NCBI GenBank assembly: GCA_020465985.1 | Contig: JAANYP010001785.1 | Span: 186,001 to 250,000 of the forward strand | DNA length: 64,000 bases | Reading direction: 5' to 3' | Source: Centrapalus pauciflorus | Lineage: Eukaryota > Streptophyta > Magnoliopsida > Asterales > Asteraceae | Shown here: one piece after another, positions 20,713 to 33,167 of the stretch | Numbering within the stretch: position 1 is the stretch's first letter | How the letters are laid out: each line of letters starts with the position of its first letter | The notes under the pieces: model-generated | Databases searched by the model: none | What the model saw: the letters and a program-made list of their open reading frames with translations, nothing else | Told to the model about the DNA's origin: nothing | Translations under genes and position numbers: made by a program

Positions 20713-22978
20713 TGTAACATCCTCGGATTTAAATTATTATATTTGAAGTTTCTTAAGTTTAAAATTTGTAATTTGCATAATTAAGTTGGACTATGAAAAT
20801 GATTATGTGTTCAGTTATTTAAAGTTGGTTGTTATTTTAAGGAATTAAGGAATATTAAGAATGTCAAATTATTTTGGTTTAGTATGATGATTTTTATTTG
20901 TTGGTGATAATAAAATTAAGATAGAAATCAGTAATTTATGGAACCGGATAAGTTGAGGGGCTAAATGTGCCAATAGCCGATAATTGGGAATAAAAGACCA
21001 TTGGTCTTACATTTGAATGATATCTCTCTCTCTCTACAACTAAAACTCTCTCAAATTCTCTCAAACATTCTGCTGAAATTCGAAATTAAGGAAAGAAATT
21101 CGTGGATTACAGCTGAATATTAACAAGATTCAAGTGAAATTAAGGTAAGAACATGATTTATCTTTTTGGGGTTTATTTTAAGAATAAATATGCTGAAAAT
21201 TCGGATTTTAATTTGAGAAATGTTGATGCATGTGTGTTAAATCAGTGGAGAATCGATTGTTGAACATCACTGAAGCATCTGAAACAAGAATCATCGGTTA
21301 ATTCGTCCAAAAAGGTTAGAAATCTGAGTTTTTATTAAGTTTTAGTGTTCTTCAGGTTTTTTTCTTCAATTTTGATCCAATCTGGACGAAATAGAGTGCT
21401 AATGTTATGGAAAATGATGTAAAAACACTCAATATATAGTAATAAATCAAATGTACGGATTGCATGTGAATAAATTTAAGTTTTGGCAATTTTCACTTAA
21501 AAACCCGTAGCTGCGATATGAAAACCTGCTGGTGAACTCGGCGAGTTCATGAGGAACTCGGCGAGTACTCAAGAACAGATGAATAAATCTTCATAAAAAT
21601 TCATAAGTGTTGGATCCGAATTCGGTTGGAACCCGAATTCGGATGAGACCCGAAATTTGGATAAGGATCGAAATCAATTTAAGAACCGAACTCGGAGGGT
21701 CCGAATTCGGATGGGTCAACCCGAACTCGGATGGGTCAACCCAATCCGGATGTGTCCGAAATTTAACTAAGGGTCCGAAATTCGGACAGGAACTCGGCGA
21801 GTTCCATGAGCCTACTCGGCGAGTTCGTTTATTTTTGGGGTAATTCGGATGGGTTTAAAAGGACCCGAATTAATGGACAATTAAACACACTTTTAGGATA
21901 TCTTGTGGACTATAATAAGGCATATAATGGAGGGTTAATTGGGAATAATAACACCTCGAATAACGATTTAAAATATGAGTTTCGGATGACGTTTCCGAAT
22001 GTTATAGCACTTTATTTTATACAAGTTGATGGTAATTGTTAAAGAACATATAATGATAATATGTTTTCATTAGGGAAATGAAACAGGTCCCTTGTGGTGT
22101 TGTTTAACCCACAGTGGGGTACTTTGTGATCCGGTTGAAAGCCCGTGGAGAAATAAAATTAACTGAAGTTTAATAACGCACCCACTGTGAGTACCTTTGA
22201 TTTTAACATTGCTGCATCTGCATTATGTTTGCATTGCCTGCTGAGGCATGTTGTTTCATATTCGTTTGGCACTCTACTAACATGCGTATATGTTGATGCA
22301 CATTCATACTTGTTGCATGTCCGTTCATTTGTTGTGCATCCTTTCGATGGACCTGCGTGGTCGCATCTGTACTCTGATGTTACTGTGCTATATGACCAAG
22401 AGTTTGACACCTCTGTGGTCAGGATAGACAGTAAGTCATCCCCGATGTAATGTCTGCCTCAGATGGTTGGTTTTTCTTATGCCGAGTGTCAGCTCGAAGG
22501 AGCTGCGGCTCGGGTTTGCGTACTTGGAGTACGTGTGGAGTATACGGTATGTGTTACCGCGGTTACTCTGGGTGGCATCATAATGATTTGTAGAATGTGT
22601 AAAATCATATGGTATTCACTAAGCTTTAGCTTACCCCTTCAGTTGTTGACTTTTTACAGGAAAAGGGAAATCCGCTGCGGGACCATCTAGCTAGGACGTT
22701 TATTGAAGTATTTGAAGATTTCCACAGTTTTAACTTGGTATTTGTTTTATGGAATCAATGTTGTAATAAATTTGGGGATGATGTAATACTTTTGGATTTG
22801 TAGACTTAGATGTGTAACCTATGTAGCACCGTAGGGTGTTTGTCAGATTTGAATTATTTTATTTTGTAATTTATGCTTCCGCACTTTAATTAAGATATCA
22901 GATCATTATGTTATCTGTTTGTTGGTGATTAATCCTGGGTGAATTGTAATTGGTGGTTAATGTGGCAAGGGTGTCACA
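20713..22978 (+). repeat. 5' LTR of the Tekay element (2266 bp)
   Basis: Starts TGTAACATCC and ends GTGTCACA. It contains a CT-rich stretch (about 21022-21065), four copies of ACTCGGCGAGT (about 21538-21572 and 21788-21827) and a block of GGTCCGAATTCGGATGGGTC-like words between them. Apparent ORFs inside it are not real genes. Confidence 0.95.
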
Positions 22979-22983
22979 GCGTA

Positions 22984-22995
22984 TGGTATCAGAGC
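22984..22995 (+). promoter_or_regulatory. Primer-binding site, initiator Met tRNA
   Basis: TGGTATCAGAGC, a perfect match to the usual site, five bases after the LTR. Confidence 0.9.
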
Positions 22996-23198
22996 AGTAG
23001 TTTGAGATTCAAGTGTCCGTGAGGTCTTGGTCTCAAACATTAAGTGTTGACATGTAGTGATCTTAAGCAATGATCTGAATTAAGATAGGTTACGATCTAG
23101 TAATCATAAGAATATTGACTATCATACGGGACAATTGGGTGGTGTCTATAAATTAATGACATGTTACTAAATAAGTTATATGTTTCATATTTCAGAAC

Positions 23199-26100
23199 AT
23201 GTCTGGAGGAATGACACCAGAAGAGACGAGAGAAATGATGCTAGCCTTGATGGCTGAGCAAAATCAGATGATTCAAGATCAGTTTCGGGCTCGAGATGAG
23301 GCCGAAGCTAAGCGAAGAGAAGAGAAAAGGAAGAATAAGGAAAATGAGGGAGGAAACAATGACGAGCAAGATGACAACACTGGGTCATCTAATAAGCCCA
23401 GGGGTTGTCGTTTCAAGGACTTTAAGGGAAATGGAGCAGTCGAATTCAATGGACTGGGGGATGCTGTTACTGCATTGGAGTGGAAAACAGCTACAGAAAG
23501 GACTTTCCGAATCAGCGATTGTGCTGAGAAGGATATGGTCCGATTCGCTACTTCCATGTTCACCAAAGACGCAATAATGTGGTGGAACTCGATGGTGAAT
23601 GCACTAACAATGGAGAAGGTTGCTGTAATGAAATGGGCTGAGTTCACTGAAATTTTTACTCAGCAGTACTGCCCGGCCGATGAGCGCCGAAGACTTGAAG
23701 CTAAGTTCATGACGCTGATTCAGGGGACTAAGTCTGTGTCCCAGTATGCTGTAGAGTTTACGAGGCTGAGTTTGTTCGCGCCTCATCAAGTGGATACCGA
23801 GGAAAGGAAAGTGACCAGGTTTGAGGCTGGTCTTGATTTGGAAATCCGGAGGGTGATGAGCAATGTACGCTACCCCACATTTGCTGGTCTATTGGAAGCC
23901 GCCAGAAATGTGGAACAGATTCTAAGTATGTCCGGATATGTGATGGGGTCCGCTGCTGCTTCAGCTAATCCAACTCAACCCTCACCACCGAAACGTCAGC
24001 GTGAAGGAGGTTATTCTGGTTCTTCACGATCTTCGCAGTACTCGCCACAACAGTCCTTTCGTCGACAGTCTAGTTCTTCTGGTCGTGCACGTGCTTACTC
24101 CATCAACACCGAGCCCCAGTATTGTAACAAGTGTCATCTGGAACACTTCGGCAAGTGCACAAACGGGCGTGCATGTTTTTGCTGCGGAGAGTTGGGCCAC
24201 TTTCAGAATGAATGTCCACGAAGATCAGATGCCTGCCATAAATGTGGAGTGTGGGGGCACTATAGTAGAAATTGTCGAAAGAATGCTCCAGCAGCTGCTG
24301 CTCCAACATCAACACGATCTTCGGGAGGTTCAAGCGGTGGTTCAGTTAACCGGGGTCGGGGTCAGTCACAAAGGGCACCGGCTCGTGCCTTTCAAATCAC
24401 TGCAGAGGAGGCTAGGGAAAACCCGGAGGTGGTCACGGGTATGTTTATTGTAAACTCTTTACCTGCAAGAGTGTTATTTGACTCGGGTGCCAATAGATCG
24501 TTTGTATCTACTATGTTTGCACAACAACTTGCCATGCCTTTGTCTAAGCTATCTGCTGTGCTAGATATTGAAACTGCTAGTAATACTCTAGTCAAAGTAG
24601 ATCATGTATATCGTAACTGCACCTTAGTGATTGAAGATGTAGTCTTCAATTTAGACTTGATTCCGATTGAGTTTAGTGAATTTGATGTAATTATCGGGAT
24701 GGATTGGTTGATAGAGAACGAAGCCCACATTGTGTGTAAGAAGCGCATGATAAAGATAATTACTCCGGAGGGGCGTGAGATCTGTATTTACGGGGATAGG
24801 AGAAGTGGGGATCTGTGCCTATTGACTATTGCAAAAGCCCGAAAGCTTGTTGCAAAGGGATGTGACGCCTATTTAGCATATGCTATTGATGCTAAGGCTG
24901 AAAAGAAGACGTTGGCCGATGTGCCTGTTGTTTCACAATTCCCGGATGTATTTCCGGAAGGCTTGTCTGGCGTGCCGCCTGAGAGACAAGTGGAATTTAG
25001 AATTGATCTGATCCCTGGAGCTGCACCGGTAGCTCGTTCTCCTTATCGCCTTGCCCCAACCGAGATGAAAGAGATGATGACACAACTCCAGGAGTTGTTG
25101 GACAAGGGTTTTATTCGACCAAGTTCATCGCCGTGGGGAGCCCCTGTTTTGTTTGTGAAAAAGAAGGATGGCACAATGCGAATGTGCATTGATTACCGGG
25201 AGTTGAATAAACTGACTGTTAAGAACAAGTATCCGCTGCCGAGGATAGACGATTTGTTCGACCAATTACATGGGGCGAGTGTATTTTCTAAGATTGATCT
25301 GAGATCGGGATATCATCAATTGAAGGTTCGAGAGGAAGATGTGCCAAAGACAGCTTTCAGGACTCGGTATGGGCATTACGAGTTTCTGGTGATGCCTTTC
25401 GGTTTAACCAATGCCCCGGCAGTGTTTATGGATTTAATGAATAGAGTATGTAGATCGATGTTGGATAAATCGGTAATCGTGTTTATCGATGATATTTTAG
25501 TATACTCTAAGTCTGAAGCCGAACATGCTGATCATTTAAGGGAATTGCTGGAATTGTTAAGAAAGGAAAGGTTGTATGCCAAGTTCTCAAAATGTGAGTT
25601 TTGGCTGCAACAGATTTAATTTTTAGGACATGTGATATCGGGGGCCGGAATTTCGGTAGATCCGGCTAAGGTAGAAGCAGTAAGAAACTGGGAGCCGCCT
25701 CGTTCAGCTACTGAAGTCGGAAGCTTTCTGTGGCTGGCGGGCTATTATCGGAGGTTCATTAAGGATTTTTCCAAGATTGCAGTTCCTTTGACTGCTTTAA
25801 CGAAGAAGAATGCACCTTTTGTCTGGGAAACCGTGCAACAAGAGGCGTTTGATGTTTTGAAGAAAACGTTAAGTGAAGCACCGATACTTGCCCTACCAGA
25901 GGGTAATGAAGATTTTGTGGTATACACGGATGCTTCGAGGTTGGGACTTGGTGCAGTATTGATGCAACGTGGAAAGGTAATCGCGTATGCCTCAAGACAA
26001 CTTAAGCAGCACGAAAAGAACTACTCGACTCATGACTTGGAATTGACTGCATTTACTTTTGCACTGAAACTGTGGAGACACTATCTCTATGGAACTAAGT

Positions 26101-27752
26101 GTCAGTTATATACAGATCATAAGAGTTTGAAATACATCTTCAGCCAGAAAGAACTTAACATGAGACAGAGACGTTCGATGGAACTAATAAAGGATTATGA
26201 CTGTGAAATCCTTTACCATCCTGGAAAGGCTAACGTGGTAGCCGATGCTTTGAGTCGCAAAGCATATGCCAAGGATTGTTGTTATATGCTGACGTCTACT
26301 ATGCTGACCTCCACTATTATTGATGATGTCAAGGCCGCTCAAGAGGAAGCCTTGAAAGACGAAAATGTTGGTGCTGAGGATATAAGAGCACAGATTAAGG
26401 ATATGGAAACAAGTGAATCGGGTTTGAAAGGTATTTATGGGAGAATCTGGGTGCCAAAGTATGGAGGCATGAGAAATGTGATAATAGAAGAAGCTCATCA
26501 GTCTAAGTTTTCTGTACATCCCGGGAGCACAAAGATGTACAACGAGCTGAAAGCAGACTTCTGGTGGCCCGGATTAAAGAAAGACATAGGTCAGTACGTG
26601 GAGAGATGCAGAACTTGTCGGTTAGTGAAAGCCGAACATCAGCAACCATATGGTAGTCTGCAACCGCTTCCCATTCCGGAATGGAAGTGGGAGCATATCA
26701 CGATGGACTTTGTCACAAAGTTGCCGAAAACTAGGCGTCAACACGATGCAATTTGGGTGATAGTTGATCGGTTAACTAAGTCCGCACATTTTATTCCGAT
26801 AAGAGAGAATTATTCTTTGGAAAAGTTAGCACAGATTTATGTGGCTGAGATCGTTTCTAGACACGGAGTACCGAAGTTCATTGTATCGGATCGGGACAGC
26901 CGATTTACTTCCAACTTTTGGTCGGCTTTACAAGAAGGGTTAGGAACGAGAATAGCTATGAGTACCGCCTACCGTCCGCAAACCGATGGTCAAAGTGAAA
27001 GGACCATCCTAACACTTGAAGATATGATGCGGTCGTGTGTATTGGATCTCGGTGGCAATTGGCATGATCATTTGCCACTGATAGAATTCTCATATAATAA
27101 CAGTTATCATGCGACAATAAAGAAGGCGCCGTTTGAAGCGTTGTATGGGAGAAGATGTAGGACTCCTACATGTTGGAGGGAAACCGGTGAAACGCCGATT
27201 GCTGGGCCGGCATTATTGCAGGAAACGAATGAGAAGATTCAGTTGGTAAGACTGAATATGAAAGCGGCCCAAGATCGACAGAAGAGTTATTACGACAGGA
27301 GGCACAAGCCAATCAGTTTCGATGTAAATGATTGGGTTTATTTGAAGGTGTCACCTATGAGAGGTGTTACACGTTTTGTAAAGAGAGGAAAGCTGGCTCC
27401 GAGATTTGTTGGGCCATTTAAGATAATAGAAAAAGTTGGAAACCAGTCATATCGTTTAGAGTTGCCGGAAGAAATGTCGGGCATACATCCGGTGTTCCAT
27501 GTGGGAAATCTCAGGAAGTCATTCACTGCAGAAAACGAAGATTGGGCAGACCACACTGAGCTGCAGATTGATGAAAGGCTCCAATATGTTGAAGAGCCGG
27601 AGTGTGTGCTAAATACGAAAGTAAAGAAGTTGAGAAGCAAGGAAATAGAGATGGTGCTTGTTCGATGGAAGCATCACAAAGGAGCAAATCATACGTGGGA
27701 GCCTAAGTCTGAGATGTTAAAGAAATATCCGCAACTTTTCAAATCCGAGTAA
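23199..27752 (+). pseudogene. gag-pol: Tekay gag-pol polyprotein, one nonsense codon
   Basis: A single frame of 1517 codons is interrupted only by TAA at 25617-25619 (codon 807). The gag domain lies at about residues 60-250. A Cys/His-rich region at about 308-370 has two CCHC knuckles (CFCCGELGHFQNEC and CHKCGVWGHYSRNC). The protease motif LFDSGAN is at about 427, and RT has VFIDDILVYS at about 760. The nonsense codon follows, just before the FLGHVIS motif. RNase H (VVYTDAS, about 907), the integrase zinc finger (HPGSTKMY, about 1107) and the core with MDF, SDRD and GQSERT come next. A C-terminal chromodomain (MVLVRWKHHKGANHTWEP) is near 1485. The start ATG at 23199 follows a 220-bp leader. 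All catalytic residues I can check are present, so a single base change may be what inactivates it. Confidence 0.93.
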
Positions 27753-27788
27753 CTTCGAGGACGAAGTTGAGCATGGTGGAGCCCATGC
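27751..27788 (+). promoter_or_regulatory. Two hairpins at the expected PPT position
   Basis: AACTTCG-AGGA-CGAAGTT (27751-27768, 7-bp stem) overlaps the stop codon, and GCATGG-TGGAGC-CCATGC (27771-27788, 6-bp stem) abuts the 3' LTR. The TTCGAGGACGAA core is common after pol in plant chromoviruses. I see no ordinary long purine run; the only candidate is GGTGGAG within the second loop. Confidence 0.6.
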
Positions 27789-30054
27789 TGTAACATCCTC
27801 GGATTTAAATTATTATATTTGAAGTTTATTAAGTTTAAAATTTGTAATTTGCATAATTAAGTTGGACTATGAAAATGATTATGTGTTCAGTTATTTAAAG
27901 TTGGTTGTTATTTTAAGGAATTAAGGAATATTAAGAATGTCAAATTATTTTGGTTTAGTATGATGATTTTTATTTGTTGGTGATAATAAAATTAAGATAG
28001 AAATCAGTAATTTATGGAACCGGATAAGTTGAGGGGCTAAATGTGCCAATAGCCGATAATTGGGAATAAAAGACCATTGGTCTTACATTTGAATGATATC
28101 TCTCTCTCTCTACAACTAAAACTCTCTCAAATTCTCTCAAACATTCTGCTGAAATTCGAAATTAAGGAAAGAAATTCGTGGATTACAGCTGAATATTAAC
28201 AAGATTCAAGTGAAATTAAGGTAAGAACATGATTTATCTTTTTGGGGTTTATTTTAAGAATAAATATGCTGAAAATTCGGATTTTAATTTGAGAAATGTT
28301 GATGCATGTGTGTTAAATCAGTGGAGAATCGATTGTTGAACATCACTGAAGCATCTGAAACAAGAATCATCGGTTAATTCGTCCAAAAAGGTTAGAAATC
28401 TGAGTTTTTATTAAGTTTTAGTGTTCTTCAGGTTTTTTTCTTCAATTTTGATCCAATCTGGACGAAATAGAGTGCTAATGTTATGGAAAATGATGTAAAA
28501 ACACTCAATATATAGTAATAAATCAAATGTACGGATTGCATGTGAATAAATTTAAGTTTTGGCAATTTTCACTTAAAAACCCGTAGCTGCGATATGAAAA
28601 CCTGCTGGTGAACTCGGCGAGTTCATGAGGAACTCGGCGAGTACTCAAGAACAGATGAATAAATCTTCATAAAAATTCATAAGTGTTGGATCCGAATTCG
28701 GTTGGAACCCGAATTCGGATGAGACCCGAAATTTGGATAAGGATCGAAATCAATTTAAGAACCGAACTCGGAGGGTCCAAATTCGGATGGGTCAACCCGA
28801 ACTCGGATGGGTCAACCCAATCCGGATGTGTCCGAAATTTAACTAAGGGTCCGAAATTCGGACAGGAACTCGGCGAGTTCCATGAGCCTACTCGGCGAGT
28901 TCGTTTATTTTTGGGGTAATTCGGATGGGTTTAAAAGGACCCGAATTAATGGACAATTAAACACACTTTTAGGATATCTTGTGGACTATAATAAGGCATA
29001 TAATGGAGGGTTAATTGGGAATAATAACACCTCGAATAACGATTTAAAATATGAGTTTCGGATGACGTTTCCGAATGTTATAGCACTTTATTTTATACAA
29101 GTTGATGGTAATTGTTAAAGAACATATAATGATAATATGTTTTCATTATGGAAATGAAACAGGTCCCTTGTGGTGTTGTTTAACCCACAGTGGGGTACTT
29201 TGTGATCCGGTTGAAAGCCCGAGGAGAAATAAAATTAACTGAAGATTAATAACGCACCCACTGTGAGTACCTTTGATTTTAACATTGCTGCATCTGCATT
29301 ATGTTTGCATTGCCTGCTGAGGCATGTTGTTTCATATTCGTTTGGCACTCTACTAACATGCGTATATGTTGATGCACATTCATACTTGTTGCATGTCCGT
29401 TCATTTGTTGTGCATCCTTTCGATGGACCTGCGTGGTCGCATCTGTACTCTGATGTTACTGTGCTATATGACCAAGAGTTTGACACCTCTGTGGTCAGGA
29501 TAGACAGTAAGTCATCCCCGATGTAATGTCTGCCTCAGATGGTTGGTTTTTCTTATATCGAGTGTCAGCTCGAAGGAGCTGCGGCTCGGGTTTGCGTACT
29601 TGGAGTACGTGTGGAGTATACGGTATGTGTTACCGCGGTTACTCTGGGTGGCATCATAATGATTTGTGGAATGTGTAAAATCATATGGTATTCACTAAGC
29701 TTTAGCTTACCCCTTCAGTTGTTGACTTTTTACAGGAAAAGGGAAATCCGCTGCGGGACCATCTAGCTAGGACGTTTATTGAAGTATTTGAAGATTTCCA
29801 CAGTTTTAACTTGGTATTTGTTTTATGGAATCAATGTTCTAATAAATTTGGGGATGATGTAATATTTTTGGATTTGTAGACTTAGATGTGTAACCTATAT
29901 AGCACCGTAGGGTGTTTGTCAGATTTGAATTATTTTATTTTGTAATTTATGCTCCCGCACTTTAATTAAGCTATCAGATCATTATGTTATCTGTTTGTTG
30001 GTGATTAATCCTGGGTGAATTGTAATTGGTGGTTAATGTGGCAAGGGTGTCACA
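27789..30054 (+). repeat. 3' LTR of the Tekay element (2266 bp)
   Basis: Same length and ends as the 5' LTR at an offset of 7076 bp. I counted 13 substitutions and no indels. Confidence 0.95.
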
Positions 30055-30059
30055 ACTTC

Positions 30060-31295
30060 TAAGCTCACATTTGAATAAGAAATTCCAAAACATTGAATAG
30101 AAAATTCCCTTGAAATTTTCCATTTATTCCAATTTCCTAACTATCACCTAATTACACTATTAGTCCTTAAACTACTATTTATTGTTGTTTTCACCTCTAT
30201 TATTTATACCTAATAGTCTTCCCCTTAGAGGCGAAAAACAACTATACTGAAACAATACAACGCAAGGACATTACAGTAACAACAAAAACTACAATTAAAA
30301 ACTAAACATCTAAGAATCATCAGTCTTTAGAAATTTGATCTTCAGTGACCTTTAATCTTTTCTTCTCTCTGAGCTTTATCTCTATCTCTCTAATCTTCAT
30401 ATCTCGTCTTCTTTAATCTTCCCTTCTTAGTTAAAATGTTCTCCCCCTTAAATTATGAACTTTATTTAATTCTCTATCTCAACCACTACTTGAAATATAT
30501 TGACAATCTTCAATTTTCTTTCAGTCATCTCTTCCAGCAAACTTCCATAAGTCTTCAGGAATTTCCTTTATCTCTAAAATTATCATTTCTCTCCCTCCTG
30601 ATGAACATATATATTATGATCATCATGCCCAAGAATTTCAGAGGCTCACAAAAGCACAGGTATACTCCCCCTCAAAGAAATACATATTCAGAAAAAATAT
30701 ATTACATTTATCCTCAGAACAAAAATCACTCCTCCTCAAACAAAAAATTACATCAGAAATTCACTCTCCTCCTACAAAGTGTATTTCTCTCCCCCTACAA
30801 CAAACATCGGATAAACATCTCTCGCCAGAATCAAACGAGTAAACACCAGGTTTTCGTAGAATCATGTTCACATGATAGAGTTTAAAAAAATCTATGTGAC
30901 CTACTTTCAACGTTGTTTGATGTTGACACTGACAGGTTTTCCAAATAATCACTATGAAATACTTATTAGTAAGTATCACCCATATTTAACCTGGATGTGT
31001 CACGTTGAACATGATTTTTATAGTCTATAGATTGTTGACTCAATGCGTCCTAAAGCGTATATAATCAGCTCTAGACACAAAGTGTATACAAATGAAATCG
31101 GAGACTGGAGCAAATATCTTCCTTGTTACAATATCAATAAAATCCAAATGATATATCGATAGAAATGTGTTAAATCTCCATGGCAATTGAAACAGAAATC
31201 TTTTTAGAGATAACTGAGTAGTTGGTGGGGTTAAGTGCATGCGTCACTGGGTCCATGACGTCTTTTTCAATATCAAGTAGCCTAGGGGCTTGATA
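30060..31295. other. Non-coding sequence with pyrimidine-rich words
   Basis: Continuation of the sequence interrupted by the Tekay insertion. Between about 30436 and 30800 there are repeated C-rich words (CTCCCCCTTA, CTCCCCCTCA, CTCCCCCTAC and several CTCCTCCT variants). Read on the minus strand these are PPT-like GGGGGAG tracts, as found in several copies in the 3' region of Sireviruses. No coding frame is convincing. From about 30900 I recognise nothing. Confidence 0.4.
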
Positions 31296-31300
31296 GATTA

Positions 31301-33165
31301 TGTAACACCCACTTTTCTCACTCAAATGCCACGTTAATATACAATCATAAGTGGCAACATCACAAGCATCACATAATGCACATGTCATAGGATTAACTAA
31401 AAACCACTATTAATTAAAACTTTAATACACAAGAATCATTACAACATGTCATATGTTGATACTATTATACATGCACAACTGAACACTACTAGCATACACA
31501 AGCAGATCAAGTACAACAGTCTTCAAAAGATGAAATCATCATGTAGCAGATTACACAAAACACACCACTGAATACCCTCGAATCCTACTTCGGCGGCTGG
31601 TTGTCTTTCGAACACTTCCTAAAGTACGCTTATTTAATACCTTTTCCTACTCCTGAGCTACCATGAGATCAAAGTTGTGGGTTGAGCGAGACGGGATAGT
31701 TCCAGGCAGGCGATAGGGGCTTCGAGGGGATAACATGAATCGTATAAGCCTGAACCCTTTTTGTACCTAGATAAGGACGACCTCGAGAGAGCAGACGACC
31801 AGTACAGTAGGTGCTCCATCTCGTTCCTGCTGCGTAGGTCTTTCCTTTCTCCTGTTGCAGTAGACTACAGTCTTACCACTATAATATAAAATAGGTCCAA
31901 AACTGCGACTGAGACCCCACAGTATGACTGCCTGGGACACAGAAGACTTTAAAACATAAGTTGGGAAGCTCGTGAGTAAGTGAGGGTTAGACTCTGCAAC
32001 ATAACACATAGCATACACAACACAACAATATCTCAACACATATAACACAGGCTCAATGCAAAACACATATCACTGCTCAAAGGGGACGCCGTTCCCCAGC
32101 TAACAGGCCGCACACAGCAGCGGTTAGCTCACAATAGGCACAGGAGCGACCTGGCAATACACTGCTGTATATATACAGTCTCAAACTTCGTGACTGGTTA
32201 GGGACAGTCAGCCTGTGCGATCACATATCGCGGACACCTGCAACTCAAACACGTATCGTACGTATAGAGTAGATAGAATCATATGCGCGCTACATCTCGG
32301 TATCACACATATATCACAATCACATAAGCAACTCGTAAAATGCACGTGCGTTTTGAAAGAACTCGTGTACTCACCAATACCCAAAGCAACGGCAACCCAA
32401 ACTTTATTGCGGATCAATACGCGGTCAGCTCGAACCTGTAACATAACGGATCCCAAATATTAACGCAAACTCAACAGATAGACCACATAACCCGAACACA
32501 ATTGTCATAACCGAACACGACTCAAAACATAACCCCAAACAGACAACCGACGCCCAAAACCCAGCCAAACAGTCGCCGCATCGCGGGCCTACGCTCGGCA
32601 ACGCGGTCGCGCTCACGCTATTATAGGTCTGTGTAGCTTCGCGAAAATGGCAGAAACCAAGGGTTTAAACCCTTAAACTCGACTTTCAGCAACACCAGTA
32701 CACAACACTCATACATATTCGATCCACATAACTTCAGAAACCAAAACCCTTAATTCCAAATACATATATATCCGAATTTCAGCAACCAAAACCATGAAAC
32801 CTTACCTCTGCTTGCTCAAGAACACATAGAGGAAGAAGGAATTCAGATTAGCACCCCAAATCTAGATCTTCTTTGCTGGTTTGCTGCCCTAAACACTCTC
32901 ACACACATACACCTTGGGATATTTCTTAATTTGGAAGGCAAGAAGGAAGGGACTTAGGTCAAAGAACGCATATATACATACTTTCCATATTTAGAAAGTC
33001 CCGGACCCAATAAATCCGAACCCGATATCACTTTCTCACTATTAATATCATTTTGACCCAATTAAATCCACGATCTCATAAATAATAATAATCCATTAAT
33101 TATTAATCCGGAGAACAACGCAATAATATTAAAATAAAGAGCCAATAAATTAAATCCGTCCCGGA
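31301..33165 (-). repeat. 3' LTR of the decayed Tekay element
   Basis: About 1.87 kb. The stretch from about 32762 to 33165 matches 50110-50560 of the 5' LTR. Relative to that copy it lacks about 50 bp near 33115, and its inner end is cut so that it runs straight into the chromodomain reading frame, with no PPT visible. Apparent ORFs inside it are not genes. Confidence 0.8.
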
Positions 33166-33167
33166 AT

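Larger units (their letters stand above)
20713..30054 (+). mobile_element. Young Tekay-type chromovirus (9.3 kb)
   Basis: It has two 2266-bp LTRs with about 13 differences by eye, an initiator-Met-type primer-binding site, one long gag-pol frame with a C-terminal chromodomain, and a perfect duplication ACTTC (20708-20712 and 30055-30059). Chromodomain and PBS type place it among Tekay/Del chromoviruses, which tend to integrate into heterochromatin. It is the youngest and best-preserved element in the window. Confidence 0.95.

Noticed and set aside
22187..22690. Small ORFs inside the Tekay LTRs (repeated at 29263-29766)
   Set aside because: Present in both LTRs because the LTRs are duplicates; no known domain and no start context.
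22984..22995. tRNA-like sequence TGGTATCAGAGC (also 48487 and 2152)
   Set aside because: Only the 12 bases complementary to a tRNA 3' end are present, next to LTRs; they are primer-binding sites.
23279..23647. Minus-strand ORF of 122 residues in Tekay gag
   Set aside because: Antisense shadow of an intact gag frame.
31301..33165. Host gene in the open frames at 31767-32616
   Set aside because: They lie inside an LTR whose sequence is repeated at 50110-50584; no domain recognised.
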